This document shows, one piece after another, positions 36,853 through 48,609 of a DNA stretch of 64,000 nucleotides (the stretch's first letter is position 1; each line of letters starts with the position of its first letter). The position numbers were made by a program, and so were the translations under genes. This DNA comes from Prochlorococcus marinus str. MIT 0917 (GTDB lineage: Bacteria > Cyanobacteriota > Cyanobacteriia > PCC-6307 > Cyanobiaceae), in assembly GCF_027359575.1 (NCBI RefSeq), contig NZ_CP114784.1, forward strand, positions 1,115,819 through 1,179,818, read 5' to 3'. The notes below the pieces were generated by a model. It ran no database searches. It was not told where the DNA came from and worked only from the letters and a program-made list of their open reading frames with translations.

Positions 36853-38757
36853 TTATTCCACAGTTACACTTTTTGCCAAATTCCTAGGCTGATCAACGTC
36901 TAAGCCTTTATGAGCTGCTATGTGATAACTAAATAACTGTAAAGGTACAACGGTTAATAGAGGACTCACCCATTCACTAACTTTTGGAATAGCAAATAAC
37001 TCATCAAACATTTCCGATTCCGGACCACATGTAGATACACCAATTAAACGGGCATCTCTAGCTTTAGCCTCTTGCGAGTTACTTAGAACCTTTCCATAGA
37101 CAACTCCAGGAACAGCTAGAGATACTACTGGAACATGTTGATCTAACAAAGCTATTGGTCCGTGTTTCAACTCTCCAGCAGGATAACCTTGCGCATGGAT
37201 ATAGCTTATTTCCTTTAGTTTAAGAGCACCTTCGAGTGCAATTGGATAATTTATTCCTCTCCCTAAGAAAATTACATCCTTTGTTTCAACAAACAAATGT
37301 GCTATTTCTTGGGAGAGAGAATCATGTTTCTTTATAAGATCTGTTAGCTGTTTAGGAATTAATCTCAAATCATTAGATAGATCTAAAATTTCTTTAGGGG
37401 TTCTTTTGTTTCTATGCGAAGCAAATAGGATTGTTAAACCATAAAAGGACAACATTTGACCAAGAAAGGTTTTGGTTGCTGCAACACCTATTTCGATGCC
37501 TGATCCAATATCAATAACATTTTCTAATTCGCGACCAAATGAACTATCAACTCTATTAGTAATTCCCAATTGATGAAACGAAAAATTAGCATCTTTAGTA
37601 GAATCTCTTCTATCCTTTTCCATCCTTAAGGCAGCTAAGGTATCTGCCGTTTCACCTGATTGACTTACTCCTATTGTCAAAGTATTTGGGGAAAGTGGAG
37701 GCGGAGCGTACCTAAATTCACTAGCAAAATATACATTTGTTGGAACTCCTGCAAACTGTTCCAACAAATAAGCACCAACCATACCTGCATGTCTGCTTGT
37801 ACCACAGGCAAGTATTTGTATTTGTTCTATTTTTTCAAGGATAGATTTAGATATCGGCAAAGCCACCGGATTTTCGGAGGGCAAATCAATAGGCAAAAAT
37901 CTATCTATCCATAGTTGTGCCGTCTCTGGCTGCTCATAAATTTCTTTAAGCATGAAATGACGGAAATTTCTTTTATCCGCAAAAAATTCCTTTCCCTGCA
38001 AGATCGATGGTGCTCTGTGCTGCCTCTTTCCATCCTGATCATAAAGTTCAATTCCTAATGGAGTTAAAAGTGCAATTTCATGATCCCTTAAAGGTAAAAA
38101 TGTACGGGTAAACCCTGTCAATGCTGGAGTATCACTTGCACAAAAAAACTCACCTTCCCCAAAACCAATAACTAATGGAGCTTGTCCTCTAGCTACTACT
38201 AGAGCATTTGGTACCTTAGACCAAATCACTGCTATGGCATAAGTCCCTTCTAATAAAGTCAAAACTTTTTGAACCGCGTTTATTAATGTCTGTTCATTTT
38301 GGGAAATTCCATTTCCCATAGACTGCTCTATCTCTAAAGCGATTAAATGTGGAATTATTTCAGTGTCAGTTTCCGAGGTTAATTTAATTCCTTTAAGTTT
38401 AAGGCTGCTAGATAACTCTCTGTAATTTTCGATAATCCCATTTTGCACAACTGCAATTTGCCCTGAGGAATCAAGATGAGGATGGGCATTTCTTTCGTTA
38501 GGTTTACCATGGGTAGCCCATCTGGTATGGGCGATACCAACATGACCTTTGGGAGGCTTTTTTTTAATTAAATTTGAGAGATTAATTAGCTTTCCTTTTG
38601 CTTTTGCAACATTTATTTGTCCAATTTGATCGTTATTTAAATTATCAATTGTTGCTATACCTGCAGAGTCATAGCCGCGATATTCCAATTTTCTTAATCC
38701 ATCAATAAGTAAAGAAGAAACTTCTCTTGATCCAATAACAGCAAATATGCCACACAT
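36853..38757 (-). CDS. glmS: Glutamine-fructose-6-phosphate aminotransferase
   Basis: GlmS makes glucosamine-6-phosphate, the first step to UDP-GlcNAc for peptidoglycan and lipid A. The 634-residue product begins with MCGIFAVIG, so the catalytic cysteine C2 is exposed after methionine removal. The glutaminase part shows HTRWATHGKPNERNAHPH. Two SIS domains follow, with ACGTSRHAGMVGAYLLEQFAG and IFLGRGINYPIALEGALKLKEISY. The C-terminus ends in the typical PRNLAKSVTVE. Length is slightly larger than the E. coli enzyme (609) but normal for cyanobacteria. It follows psaC on the same strand by about 65 bases. Confidence 0.97.
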   Translation of the reverse strand: MCGIFAVIGSREVSSLLIDGLRKLEYRGYDSAGIATIDNLNNDQIGQINVAKAKGKLINLSNLIKKKPPKGHVGIAHTRWATHGKPNERNAHPHLDSSGQIAVVQNGIIENYRELSSSLKLKGIKLTSETDTEIIPHLIALEIEQSMGNGISQNEQTLINAVQKVLTLLEGTYAIAVIWSKVPNALVVARGQAPLVIGFGEGEFFCASDTPALTGFTRTFLPLRDHEIALLTPLGIELYDQDGKRQHRAPSILQGKEFFADKRNFRHFMLKEIYEQPETAQLWIDRFLPIDLPSENPVALPISKSILEKIEQIQILACGTSRHAGMVGAYLLEQFAGVPTNVYFASEFRYAPPPLSPNTLTIGVSQSGETADTLAALRMEKDRRDSTKDANFSFHQLGITNRVDSSFGRELENVIDIGSGIEIGVAATKTFLGQMLSFYGLTILFASHRNKRTPKEILDLSNDLRLIPKQLTDLIKKHDSLSQEIAHLFVETKDVIFLGRGINYPIALEGALKLKEISYIHAQGYPAGELKHGPIALLDQHVPVVSLAVPGVVYGKVLSNSQEAKARDARLIGVSTCGPESEMFDELFAIPKVSEWVSPLLTVVPLQLFSYHIAAHKGLDVDQPRNLAKSVTVE

Positions 38758-38822
38758 ATATTTAAATTAACATGACAAATTATTTATATAAAATAAACCT
38801 TCTTTAAGAAAAATACTAATTT

Positions 38823-39116
<294 letters not shown>

Positions 39117-39204
39117 CTACATAAAAAAAAATAGTTGCAATGCCGTCACTTTTGTTAACTCGACACTCTAACCCGTAGTATTGGAAGTCAGGTCTAAGAA
39201 GGTT

Positions 39205-39447
39205 ATGTCCCAGGAAGCAATCCTTGAAAAAGTTCGTTCTATTGTCGCAGAACAACTAAGCGTTGAAGCCGGTGAAGTCAAACCGGATTCAAATTTCCAA
39301 AACGACCTCGGAGCCGACTCTCTCGACACTGTCGAATTAGTGATGGCTCTTGAAGAGGCATTTGACATTGAAATCCCCGACGAGGCTGCTGAAGGCATTG
39401 CCACTGTTGGTGATGCAGTCAAATACATCGAAGAAAAACAGTCTTGA
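39205..39447 (+). CDS. acpP: Acyl carrier protein
   Basis: AcpP carries growing acyl chains on a phosphopantetheine arm in fatty acid synthesis. The 80-residue product has the modification motif [16 protein letters not shown] with S39, flanked by acidic helices, and ends with [14 protein letters not shown] chose the ATG at 39205 ([10 protein letters not shown]); a longer frame begins at a TTG at 39181 and adds eight residues with no family match. It is followed by fabF after 7 bases, with a ribosome-binding AGG near the end of the acpP stop codon. Confidence 0.98.
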   Translation: MSQEAILEKVRSIVAEQLSVEAGEVKPDSNFQNDLGADSLDTVELVMALEEAFDIEIPDEAAEGIATVGDAVKYIEEKQS

Positions 39448-39454
39448 GGTTCAA

Positions 39455-40702
39455 ATGATGGAGAAACTCCATCGAGTTGTTATTACAGGTCTTGGCGCCA
39501 TTACTCCAATTGGCAACAACATCGAAAATTACCTCCAAGGGCTTCAATCCGGACAAAATGGGGTAGATCAAATAACACTCTTTGATGCCTCATCCCATGC
39601 ATGCAGATTTGCAGCAGAGGTGAAAAGTTTTGATCCCACTGGCAAATTAGAGCCAAAAGAATCCAAAAGATGGGATCGTTTTTCAAAATTTGGAGTCATT
39701 GCAGCAAAAGAGGCCTTGAATCATTCCGGGCTAATCATTGACGACTCAAATTCTGGAAGAATCGGTGTAATTATTGGTTCTGGAGTTGGCGGATTGCTGA
39801 CTATGGAAACCCAAGCTCATGTTTTAGAAAACAAAGGAGCTAGTCGAGTTAGTCCGTTTACTGTTCCCATGATGATTCCCAACATGGCTACAGGGCTAGC
39901 AGCTATTGCACTCGGCGCCAAAGGTCCAAGTTCATCAGTTTCAACTGCTTGTGCCGCTGGATCAAATGCTATAGGTGATGCATTCAGACTGCTCCAATTA
40001 GGCAAAGCAGATGCAATGATTTGCGGCGGAGCAGAAGCAAGTATTACCCCTTTAGGAGTAGCAGGATTTGCAAGTGCAAAGGCGTTATCTTTCAGAAATG
40101 ATGACCCATCTACCGCAAGTAGACCGTTTGATTCTCAACGAGATGGATTTGTAATTGGAGAAGGGGCAGGAGTACTAATTTTAGAAACTCTTGAACATGC
40201 TCAAAAAAGAGACGCAACAATCCATGCAGAAATCATTGGCTATGGAACCACTTGTGACGCTCATCACATTACCTCTCCTACTCCAGGTGGAGTAGGAGGT
40301 GCAGAAGCTATGAAACTTGCATTAATTGATGGACAAATTAATCCAGAAGAAGTCGATTACATTAATGCTCACGGAACTAGCACTCCAGCTAATGACAGCA
40401 ATGAAACATCTGCTATAAAAAATGCTTTAGGACATCATGCGTATAAAGTCCCTACAAGCTCAACCAAATCTATGACTGGACATCTACTAGGAGGGTCTGG
40501 AGGAATCGAGGCTGTTGCTTGTGCTCTGGCAATAAAACATGAAATAATTCCGCCAACAATTAATTATTCAAATCCAGACCCAAATTGTGATCTTGATTAT
40601 GTGCCCAACAAAGCAAGAGAAAAGAAATTAGGTGTCGTACTATCTAACTCATTCGGGTTTGGCGGTCACAATGTCTGTCTAGCTTTTCGACAAATGATCT
40701 AA
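39455..40702 (+). CDS. fabF: 3-oxoacyl-[acyl-carrier-protein] synthase II
   Basis: FabF condenses malonyl-ACP with acyl-ACP during chain elongation. The product has VVITGLGAITPIGN at the start, the catalytic cysteine in SVSTACAAGSNAIG, and the two active-site histidines in NAHGTSTPANDSNE and SMTGHLLGGSGGIEA. The reading frame on the same strand extends to 39350, but that part overlaps acpP in another frame and is not coding. Two adjacent ATG codons, 39455 and 39458, are both possible; an AGG at 39447-39449 sits 5 and 8 bases upstream. I give the first. It pairs with acpP as a two-gene unit. Confidence 0.96.
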   Translation: MMEKLHRVVITGLGAITPIGNNIENYLQGLQSGQNGVDQITLFDASSHACRFAAEVKSFDPTGKLEPKESKRWDRFSKFGVIAAKEALNHSGLIIDDSNSGRIGVIIGSGVGGLLTMETQAHVLENKGASRVSPFTVPMMIPNMATGLAAIALGAKGPSSSVSTACAAGSNAIGDAFRLLQLGKADAMICGGAEASITPLGVAGFASAKALSFRNDDPSTASRPFDSQRDGFVIGEGAGVLILETLEHAQKRDATIHAEIIGYGTTCDAHHITSPTPGGVGGAEAMKLALIDGQINPEEVDYINAHGTSTPANDSNETSAIKNALGHHAYKVPTSSTKSMTGHLLGGSGGIEAVACALAIKHEIIPPTINYSNPDPNCDLDYVPNKAREKKLGVVLSNSFGFGGHNVCLAFRQMI

Positions 40703-40758
40703 CTTAATTTCATTTTCGCTTTTTACTTAAATTTCTTACCCACACTCACTAATTCAAA

Positions 40759-42771
40759 ATGGTTGCCTTGACTACTTCCCTAGACACACTTTGCATCAAC
40801 AGCATCAGGATGCTCGCTGTTGATGCAATTAATAAATCCAAAAGTGGTCATCCAGGTTTACCTATGGGTTGCGCACCTATGGGTTATGCATTGTGGGACA
40901 AACACTTACGACACAATCCAAAAAACCCAAAATGGTTTAATCGAGACAGATTTGTTCTTTCAGCGGGACATGGATGCATGCTTTTGTATGCTCTTCTGCA
41001 TCTGACTGGTTATGACTCCGTCACCATTGAAGATATAAAAGAATTTAGACAGTGGGGAGCTAAAACCCCAGGACATCCAGAGACCTTCGAAACTCCTGGA
41101 GTTGAAGTAACGGCAGGACCTTTAGGAGCAGGAATCTCAAATGCAGTTGGATTAGCTATTGCGGAAGCTCACCTTGCTGCAAAATTCAACAAGCCTGATT
41201 CAACAGTTGTAGATCATTACACCTACGTAATAATGGGAGATGGATGTAATCAAGAGGGTATTTCTTCAGAGGCCTGTTCTCTTGCTGGGCATTTAAAACT
41301 TGGAAAATTAATTGCTCTCTATGACGATAATCACATAACTATTGATGGAAGAACAGATGTCTCATTTACGGAGGATGTCTTAAAAAGATATGAAGCATAT
41401 GGATGGCATGTACAAGAAATACCTGAGGGGAATACAGATGTTGAAGGAATATCTCAAGCAATAGAAAAGGCCAAAGCCGTCACTAATAAGCCATCAATTA
41501 TCAAAGTCACAACAACTATTGGCTACGGTTCACCTAATAAAAGTGATACTGCAGGTATTCACGGCGCCCCGTTGGGCGAAGAAGAGGCAGAGCTCACTAG
41601 AAAACAATTGGGTTGGTCTTACAAACCTTTCGAGGTTCCCCAAGATGCTTACGATCAATATCGTCAAGCAATTCAAAAAGGAGGACAACTAGAAGAAGAG
41701 TGGAATCAAACCCTAGCAACATACAAAGAAAAATATCCTAATGAATCATCTCAATTTGAGCGCATGTTGAGAGGTGAACTCCCTGAAGGCTGGGATAAAG
41801 ACTTACCTACCTACACATCCGATGACAAAGGGGTCGCTACTAGAAAACATTCTCAAATATGTCTAGGAGCGCTTGGTCCAAATATTCCTGAACTAATAGG
41901 AGGTTCTGCTGATTTAACGCATTCAAATTACACAGATATCAAAGGTGAAACTGGATCTTTTCAATATGACAGTCCTGAAAAACGTTATTTGCATTTTGGT
42001 GTCAGAGAACATGCTATGGCAGCCATATTAAACGGTATTGCTTATCACGATAGTGGTTTAATTCCTTATGGTGGAACCTTCTTAGTCTTCGCAGACTACA
42101 TGAGAGGATCTATGCGTCTTTCAGCTCTTAGTGAGCTTGGGGTTATTTATGTTTTAACCCATGATTCCATAGGTGTTGGTGAAGATGGCCCAACACATCA
42201 ACCCATAGAAACAATTCCATCCTTGAGAGCAATGCCAAACATGATGGTTTTCCGTCCAGGCGATGGCAATGAAACAAGTGGTGCTTATAAAGTTGCAATT
42301 AAAAATCGTAAGAGACCAAGTTCCTTATGCCTAAGTAGGCAGGGTATGGCCAATCAACAAAATTCATCCGTAGACAAAGTTGCTTTAGGTGGATACGTGC
42401 TTGAGGAGTGCGAAGGCACCCCAGAACTAATACTTATCGGAACAGGAACTGAACTTGATTTATGTGTTCAAGCAGCGAAAAAGCTAACTGCAGAAGGAAG
42501 AAAAGTGCGTGTTGTTTCAATGCCATGCGTTGAACTTTTTGAAGAACAAAGCGAGAGCTATAAAGAAGAAATTTTGCCTTCAAATATCAGAAAACGCATA
42601 GTAGTTGAAGCTGCAGAGAGCTTCGGATGGCATAAATATATTGGTCTTGATGGTGACAGCGTAACTATGAGTAGCTTTGGCGCATCTGCTCCAGGTGGCT
42701 TATGTATGGAGAAATTTGGATTTACAGTTGAGAACGTACTAGATAAATCTAGAAATCTTCTCAACAAATAA
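40759..42771 (+). CDS. tkt: Transketolase
   Basis: Transketolase moves two-carbon units in the Calvin cycle and pentose phosphate pathway with thiamine diphosphate. The 670-residue product shows [18 protein letters not shown], the cofactor motif [56 protein letters not shown], and in the C-terminal half [35 protein letters not shown] and LCLSRQ. Length is normal. It starts 56 bases after fabF on the same strand. The gene after it, thiC, is convergent, and a strong hairpin lies at the junction. ThiC supplies the cofactor this enzyme uses. Confidence 0.97.
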   Translation: MVALTTSLDTLCINSIRMLAVDAINKSKSGHPGLPMGCAPMGYALWDKHLRHNPKNPKWFNRDRFVLSAGHGCMLLYALLHLTGYDSVTIEDIKEFRQWGAKTPGHPETFETPGVEVTAGPLGAGISNAVGLAIAEAHLAAKFNKPDSTVVDHYTYVIMGDGCNQEGISSEACSLAGHLKLGKLIALYDDNHITIDGRTDVSFTEDVLKRYEAYGWHVQEIPEGNTDVEGISQAIEKAKAVTNKPSIIKVTTTIGYGSPNKSDTAGIHGAPLGEEEAELTRKQLGWSYKPFEVPQDAYDQYRQAIQKGGQLEEEWNQTLATYKEKYPNESSQFERMLRGELPEGWDKDLPTYTSDDKGVATRKHSQICLGALGPNIPELIGGSADLTHSNYTDIKGETGSFQYDSPEKRYLHFGVREHAMAAILNGIAYHDSGLIPYGGTFLVFADYMRGSMRLSALSELGVIYVLTHDSIGVGEDGPTHQPIETIPSLRAMPNMMVFRPGDGNETSGAYKVAIKNRKRPSSLCLSRQGMANQQNSSVDKVALGGYVLEECEGTPELILIGTGTELDLCVQAAKKLTAEGRKVRVVSMPCVELFEEQSESYKEEILPSNIRKRIVVEAAESFGWHKYIGLDGDSVTMSSFGASAPGGLCMEKFGFTVENVLDKSRNLLNK

Positions 42772-42812
42772 AATTAATCATTTAATTACCATATAGTTCA
42801 TCCAAACAAAAC

Positions 42813-44264
<1,452 letters not shown>

Positions 44265-44282
44265 TCATCAAAGATCACAAGA

Positions 44283-44371
44283 TTTCACTTTCCTTACACT
44301 GGTTCAAACCAGATCAAGTTCAGAGGGTGTGATCTCAGCCATATAGCAAAGCGATATGGCACCCCTAGTGA
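44283..44371 (-). promoter_or_regulatory. TPP (thiamine) riboswitch
   Basis: On the minus strand the aptamer starts CACTAGGGGTGCC, continues with the conserved GGCTGAGATCACACCC, then CCTCTGAACTTGATCTGG and ends GTAAGGAAAGTG, the classical thi-box pattern. The 3' end is about 55 bases before the thiC start. Binding of thiamine diphosphate would be expected to lower thiC expression. I cannot tell from the sequence whether control is by transcription or by masking the start; no strong terminator hairpin is visible in the 55-base spacer. Confidence 0.93.
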
Positions 44372-44436
44372 TAAATATAAATTAGCTCGAAATCGGCAAC
44401 TAAACCCTAAAGTTTTTATAGATAAAAATTTTGGAA

Positions 44437-44658
44437 TTAAAAATTTTGATCATTCATATCTTTTTTTATCTCTAGAAACAACATTCTTCGTCGCCTAAAT
44501 CTTCTAGTCGCTCCAGTCAAAACCAGTCCACTTCCAACAACTAAAGCAGGTATGGCTTGGATTTTATCTCTGCCCTCTCTATGTAAAAAGCCTGTAATTG
44601 CTAATAAAATTAGCAAAGGTGCAGAAATTGATATTAATGGGTTACCCAATCTGTTCAT
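44437..44658 (-). CDS. Small membrane protein (possibly DUF3188)
   Basis: The 73-residue product has two membrane helices: about residues 9-24 (ISAPLLILLAITGFL) and 36-50 (IPALVVGSGLVLTG), joined by a polar loop REGRDKIQ, and a basic C-terminal tail ATRRFRRRRMLF. The layout matches the cyanobacterial DUF3188 family as I recall it, and no function is known to me. It follows the amidohydrolase gene on the same strand, 12 bases away. The tail would lie in the cytoplasm by the positive-inside rule. Confidence 0.7.
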   Translation of the reverse strand: MNRLGNPLISISAPLLILLAITGFLHREGRDKIQAIPALVVGSGLVLTGATRRFRRRRMLFLEIKKDMNDQNF

Positions 44659-44670
44659 AAAATTACGTGG

Positions 44671-45855
44671 CTAGATGTCTTGCAAAGTGTTCGATGCCAT
44701 GACTAATGCTTGAGACAAAATGTTGATTCCTAATTCCAGGCTTCTTTCATCCAAAGAGAAATTTCCACTATGCAATGGGGCACAACCTTGATCTCCAGCA
44801 ACTCCTAATCGAAACATGGTCCCTGGAACATCTTGCAAGAAGAAAGCAAAATCTTCAGCACCTAATGACGGATTTTCTAAATAAACAATATTTTTTTCAT
44901 CCATAAAATTCTTCGCACAGTTAGATAACAAACTAGTCAACTCTGGATCGTTATAAACTGGAGGCGCGATCGACTTGAAATTTATATTAGCTTGAGCTCC
45001 ATAAGTAGAAGCTATATTTTTTACTATTTTCTCAATCCACTGAGGCAATTTTTCATAAAGGTTGCTATCAAGACACCTCACTGTGCCAAGAAGCTTAACC
45101 CTCTCAGCAATAACATTATAAGCATTTCCTCCTGAAATTTTCCCAAAACTAATAACTACAGGCTTAAGAGCATCTATACGTCTACTAATAGCCTCTTGAA
45201 GTCCACTAATAACTTTCGCAGAAATCCAAATTGAATCTATGCCTTCATGAGGTCTGGCTCCATGCCCTCCATTGCCAATAATATCTATTTCCAATTCAGC
45301 CGCGGCGGCTGTAAAAGTACCACTTCTTATTCCAATCTTCCCAACTGACAAATCTGGATAAACATGCACACCAAAAAGAGCTTGTACTCCCTCAAGAACC
45401 TTTTCAGCTCTCATCCAATTTGCACCTTGAGCAATCTCTTCAGCAGGTTGAAAAATGATTCGGATCCGAGAATTTGTAAATTTGTTTTTTGCTAATACTT
45501 TCGCCACTCCCAAACCGATACAAGTATGCAGATCATGACCACATGCATGCATCAGGCCTTGAATTGCAGAGGAATAATCTAAACCTGTTCTCTCCTCAAT
45601 TGGCAAAGCATCCATATCAACTCGTAAGCCAACGACAGGTGCGCTTTTATTACCCATTTCAGCCACCACTCCCGTTTTACCAACAGCTTCTTTTACTTCC
45701 CAACCTGATTGTCTAAGCTCCCCGGCAACAAGAGCAGCAGTTTGATATTCCTGACCGCTTAGCTCTGGGTGAGCATGAAGATGACGACGTAATTGAATCA
45801 AATCAGGCAATATATCCTTGGTTAAAACGTCAATTTTTTTTTCTAAATCTTTCAT
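44671..45855 (-). CDS. M20-family amidohydrolase
   Basis: The 394-residue product belongs to the peptidase M20D group that removes N-acyl groups from amino acids or hippurate-like compounds. It has the metal-site motifs RVDMDALPIEERTGL, MHACGHDLHTCIGLG and IFQPAEEIAQGANWM, the dimerisation-domain stretch GGHGARPHEGIDSI, and the late glutamate-histidine pattern SLGAEDFAFFL. The true substrate cannot be told. The start at 45855 overlaps the stop of the TPR gene by 4 bases (45852-45855), so the two genes are probably translated together. Confidence 0.9.
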   Translation of the reverse strand: MKDLEKKIDVLTKDILPDLIQLRRHLHAHPELSGQEYQTAALVAGELRQSGWEVKEAVGKTGVVAEMGNKSAPVVGLRVDMDALPIEERTGLDYSSAIQGLMHACGHDLHTCIGLGVAKVLAKNKFTNSRIRIIFQPAEEIAQGANWMRAEKVLEGVQALFGVHVYPDLSVGKIGIRSGTFTAAAAELEIDIIGNGGHGARPHEGIDSIWISAKVISGLQEAISRRIDALKPVVISFGKISGGNAYNVIAERVKLLGTVRCLDSNLYEKLPQWIEKIVKNIASTYGAQANINFKSIAPPVYNDPELTSLLSNCAKNFMDEKNIVYLENPSLGAEDFAFFLQDVPGTMFRLGVAGDQGCAPLHSGNFSLDERSLELGINILSQALVMASNTLQDI

Positions 45856-46640
45856 CTATCATCCAATGCAAGAAATGCAATCAAATCATTTATGGGTCTT
45901 GGAGGCCAGCGTCGAATATTCAACAACCAATCCTTATCACGATATCGAATATCTAATCCAGCAGCCGCAGCCCAATTGCTTTCAGCTTCACCTGAGAAGC
46001 CTTTACTCCATAGAAGAGCACTTAATGCTGCTCTAGCATCTGCGAATAAAGGATATTTACGAATTAATATTCTGATTTTCTTTTCAGCGAGTTCAATATC
46101 GCCCAATTGATAAATCGCAAGCGCCTCACTAGACCTAGCCATAGCTACAGAATTATTGGAAGAGGCAGCTTGAGCAAACAATTTCTTCGCTTCAATCCAA
46201 TTGTCCATGGAGCCCATCACATTACCTAAGTTATATAAAGCTGAAACATCTTTAGGATTCTTGTTTAAAACGTAGTTGTAATCTTTACTGGCATCCTCCC
46301 AACGCTGCAAGGCTTCTTCAGCAATTCCTCTATTCAGATAAGGATCTAAATCTTCAGGCGAAATTTCAATAGCCTTAGTTTGATCTTTTATAGCTCCTTT
46401 AGGATCACCAAGAGCTAGACGAATATTACCTCTATTACTTAACGCAGCAGCATCAGTTGGATTCTCATGTAAGTAAGAACTCCAATCTTTTTCAGCTCGA
46501 ATGAAATCTCCTTCTTTGCTTTCTTGAAGAGCCTTCTCGAATAAAATTTTAGGAAGCATTTTAGCTTGGGTCGAAAATGGCACGAAAACAAAAATAATAG
46601 AAAGTAAAAGTAGAACTTTTACAACTCTTCCAGCAATCAT
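45852..46640 (-). CDS. Exported TPR protein
   Basis: The 262-residue product begins with a signal peptide ([21 protein letters not shown]) and then carries about five tetratricopeptide-like repeats, for example [30 protein letters not shown], which is cut here to shorter parts: [32 protein letters not shown] and [14 protein letters not shown]. The rest, [15 protein letters not shown], may be a further repeat, and the C-terminus reads [16 protein letters not shown]. It is most likely periplasmic or lumenal and acts as a protein-binding scaffold. The start at 46640 overlaps the ruvB stop by 4 bases. Confidence 0.85.
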   Translation of the reverse strand: MIAGRVVKVLLLLSIIFVFVPFSTQAKMLPKILFEKALQESKEGDFIRAEKDWSSYLHENPTDAAALSNRGNIRLALGDPKGAIKDQTKAIEISPEDLDPYLNRGIAEEALQRWEDASKDYNYVLNKNPKDVSALYNLGNVMGSMDNWIEAKKLFAQAASSNNSVAMARSSEALAIYQLGDIELAEKKIRILIRKYPLFADARAALSALLWSKGFSGEAESNWAAAAGLDIRYRDKDWLLNIRRWPPRPINDLIAFLALDDR

Positions 46641-47707
46641 GTATCTATCTTATTTTCGGAAGTTAGCAAATAATGTTTTTTAGCTGCTGGAGTAACAACC
46701 CTTCCCCTAGATGTTCTCTGTAAAAAACCAATTTGCATTAGATAAGGCTCAACTACCGTTTCAAGAGTCGTTGAATCCTCTCCAAGTGCAGCAGCCAACG
46801 TTTCAAGTCCTACTGGACCACCTTGAAATTGATTAAATAACAACCCTAAATAACTTCTATCTGTTGCATCTAACCCTCTTTGATCCACGCGATGCAGATC
46901 AAGTGCATCGTTAACAACTTGAACATCAATCATTTTTGAAGAGGAATGCACTTCTGCATAATCTCTAACTCTTCGTATGAGCCTATTTGCAATCCGGGGA
47001 GTACCTCGACTTCTTTTCGCTAATTGGTGAGATGCTTCCTCTGAAATTAATAAATTAATAAGTTTCGCAGATCTTTTAATTATATTTTCAAGGTCCAAAT
47101 AATTGTAAAAATCTAGTCGCTGAGTTATGCCAAAACGATCTCGAATAGGAGAGCTTAATGCTGCGGGTTTTGTAGTAGCACCTACTAACGTAAAAGGGGG
47201 GATTTCGATTGATCGCATTCTCGAAGAAGTGCCCTTACCTATTGTTAAATCCAACCTTCTATCTTCCATCGCTGGATACAAAAGTTCCTGTGATATACGA
47301 TTTAGTCTGTGAATCTCATCAATAAAAATCAATTCACGAGGCTGCATATTGATCAATAATCCAACGATATCCCTTGGTCGTTCAAGAGCAGGAGCGCTTG
47401 TAACTCTAGCTTTAACGCCCAACTCCTCCGCAATAACAAGAGCCATGGTAGTTTTTCCCAATCCCGGCGGCCCATAAAGCATTAAATGATCAAGTGCTTC
47501 TCCTCTTTTTAATGATGCTTTAACTGAAATCTCAAGAACTTGCTTTAATTCAGATTGACCTACAAAATCATCAAAAGATTTAGGCCTGAGTGAATCTTGT
47601 TGAGATAATTTAAGCTCCTCCTTTAAAAGACTGGGATCAACCAATCGTTCCTCTCCTTTATCATTAGGGAAGGAAGAATGATTAGTAATTGAAGACACAA
47701 TTGCCAT
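46637..47707 (-). CDS. ruvB: Holliday junction DNA helicase RuvB
   Basis: RuvB is the ATPase motor that drives branch migration with RuvA. The product has the P-loop [14 protein letters not shown], the sensor stretches [15 protein letters not shown] and [28 protein letters not shown], and the C-terminal winged-helix part with [14 protein letters not shown] longer frame begins at 47863, but that part is antisense to smpB and has no family match. I chose the ATG at 47707 ([12 protein letters not shown]), giving 356 residues. It reads divergently from smpB with 47 bases between the starts, and overlaps the TPR gene by 4 bases downstream. Confidence 0.95.
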   Translation of the reverse strand: MAIVSSITNHSSFPNDKGEERLVDPSLLKEELKLSQQDSLRPKSFDDFVGQSELKQVLEISVKASLKRGEALDHLMLYGPPGLGKTTMALVIAEELGVKARVTSAPALERPRDIVGLLINMQPRELIFIDEIHRLNRISQELLYPAMEDRRLDLTIGKGTSSRMRSIEIPPFTLVGATTKPAALSSPIRDRFGITQRLDFYNYLDLENIIKRSAKLINLLISEEASHQLAKRSRGTPRIANRLIRRVRDYAEVHSSSKMIDVQVVNDALDLHRVDQRGLDATDRSYLGLLFNQFQGGPVGLETLAAALGEDSTTLETVVEPYLMQIGFLQRTSRGRVVTPAAKKHYLLTSENKIDT

Positions 47708-47754
47708 GACCGAAGGGTAGTGGCATCTCAACAAAAATGTAGGTAAATAGAAGA

Positions 47755-48252
47755 ATGAGCAAAAAAGGAAAGAAAAAATCCAAAAATAATTCCTCAGTCG
47801 ATGGAACTCGTCGCCTAGCAGAAAATCGACAAGCAAGATATGAATATGAAATCCTAGAAACACTTGAAACTGGCTTAGAGCTTCTTGGAACAGAAGTCAA
47901 ATCAATTAGAGCTGGAAAAGTAAATTTAAAAGATGGTTTTTGCCTTATAAAAAAAGATCAAATTCAACTACATAATGTTCATATATCACCTCATAATCAT
48001 GCCGGTAAATTTTTCAATCACGAACCTCTGAGAATCAAAAAACTACTTGCGCATCGAAAAGAAATTGAGAAATTAAAAATAAATTTAGAGAGAAAAGGTT
48101 TAGCAATAATACCTTTAAGTCTTTATCTCAAAGGCTCATGGATAAAGTTAAAAATAGGAGTCGGTAAAGGAAGAAAACTTCATGACAAAAGAGATCGAGA
48201 GAAGAGCAATGACTACAAAAGAGATGCAGCCAATGCTCTAAAACGTTTTTAG
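47755..48252 (+). CDS. smpB: tmRNA-binding protein SmpB
   Basis: SmpB binds tmRNA and carries it into stalled ribosomes for trans-translation. The 165-residue product is very basic, begins with [14 protein letters not shown], and has the family core [41 protein letters not shown], here represented by the short parts [15 protein letters not shown] and [12 protein letters not shown]. It ends with the conserved [14 protein letters not shown] tail that reaches the decoding site. No tmRNA gene (ssrA) is seen in the window. It stands alone on the plus strand. Confidence 0.95.
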   Translation: MSKKGKKKSKNNSSVDGTRRLAENRQARYEYEILETLETGLELLGTEVKSIRAGKVNLKDGFCLIKKDQIQLHNVHISPHNHAGKFFNHEPLRIKKLLAHRKEIEKLKINLERKGLAIIPLSLYLKGSWIKLKIGVGKGRKLHDKRDREKSNDYKRDAANALKRF

Positions 48253-48316
48253 AAGAAAAAAAATTTATTACTTTTTACTAGAATTTTTATAAAAATCAAA
48301 CTTTAATTATCTTTTC

Positions 48317-48568
48317 TCATGTGACATCCAAACTAACATTTTCTGGTGGAGGTGTTGGATCAGGATCAGCAATGAGCATATGTTGTAAAACGATTTCAGG
48401 ACGCTCGCTATCTCTCCATCTAATGCGATAAGCAGGCATTTTTGTGCCCCTGCTTGTGGTTTGCTCAACAGGTTCCATAACCCAACCGCGTCTTGAACGC
48501 CCCTGGGGGTTCCTTTTCACAACAGCATCTGCATGCTTGAAACGGAAACCAACTCTCTCGCCACTCAT
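48317..48568 (-). CDS. Conserved small hypothetical protein
   Basis: The 83-residue product begins MSGERVGFRFKHADAVVKRNPQGRSRRGW, is basic in its first half, contains RGTKMPAYRIRWRDSERPE and ends in an acidic, proline-rich tail DPDPTPPPENVSLDV. The alternating strand-like hydrophobics suggest a small beta-barrel (SH3-like or Tudor-like), which is only an impression. Similar short proteins occur in picocyanobacteria. It ends beside smpB and follows lysS in the same direction at a 41-base distance, so it may be read from the lysS side. Confidence 0.6.
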   Translation of the reverse strand: MSGERVGFRFKHADAVVKRNPQGRSRRGWVMEPVEQTTSRGTKMPAYRIRWRDSERPEIVLQHMLIADPDPTPPPENVSLDVT

Positions 48569-48609
48569 CTGAACAAAATACTTACTCGCCTATTATCCAC
48601 TCTGATGGG

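Noticed and set aside
39350-39454. Longer fabF frame starting inside acpP
   Set aside because: The extra residues come from acpP read in another frame; FabF proteins begin at MEKLHRVVITG.
47708-47863. Longer RuvB frame starting at 47863
   Set aside because: The added residues are antisense to smpB, show no family match, and the normal RuvB start MAIVSS lies at 47707.
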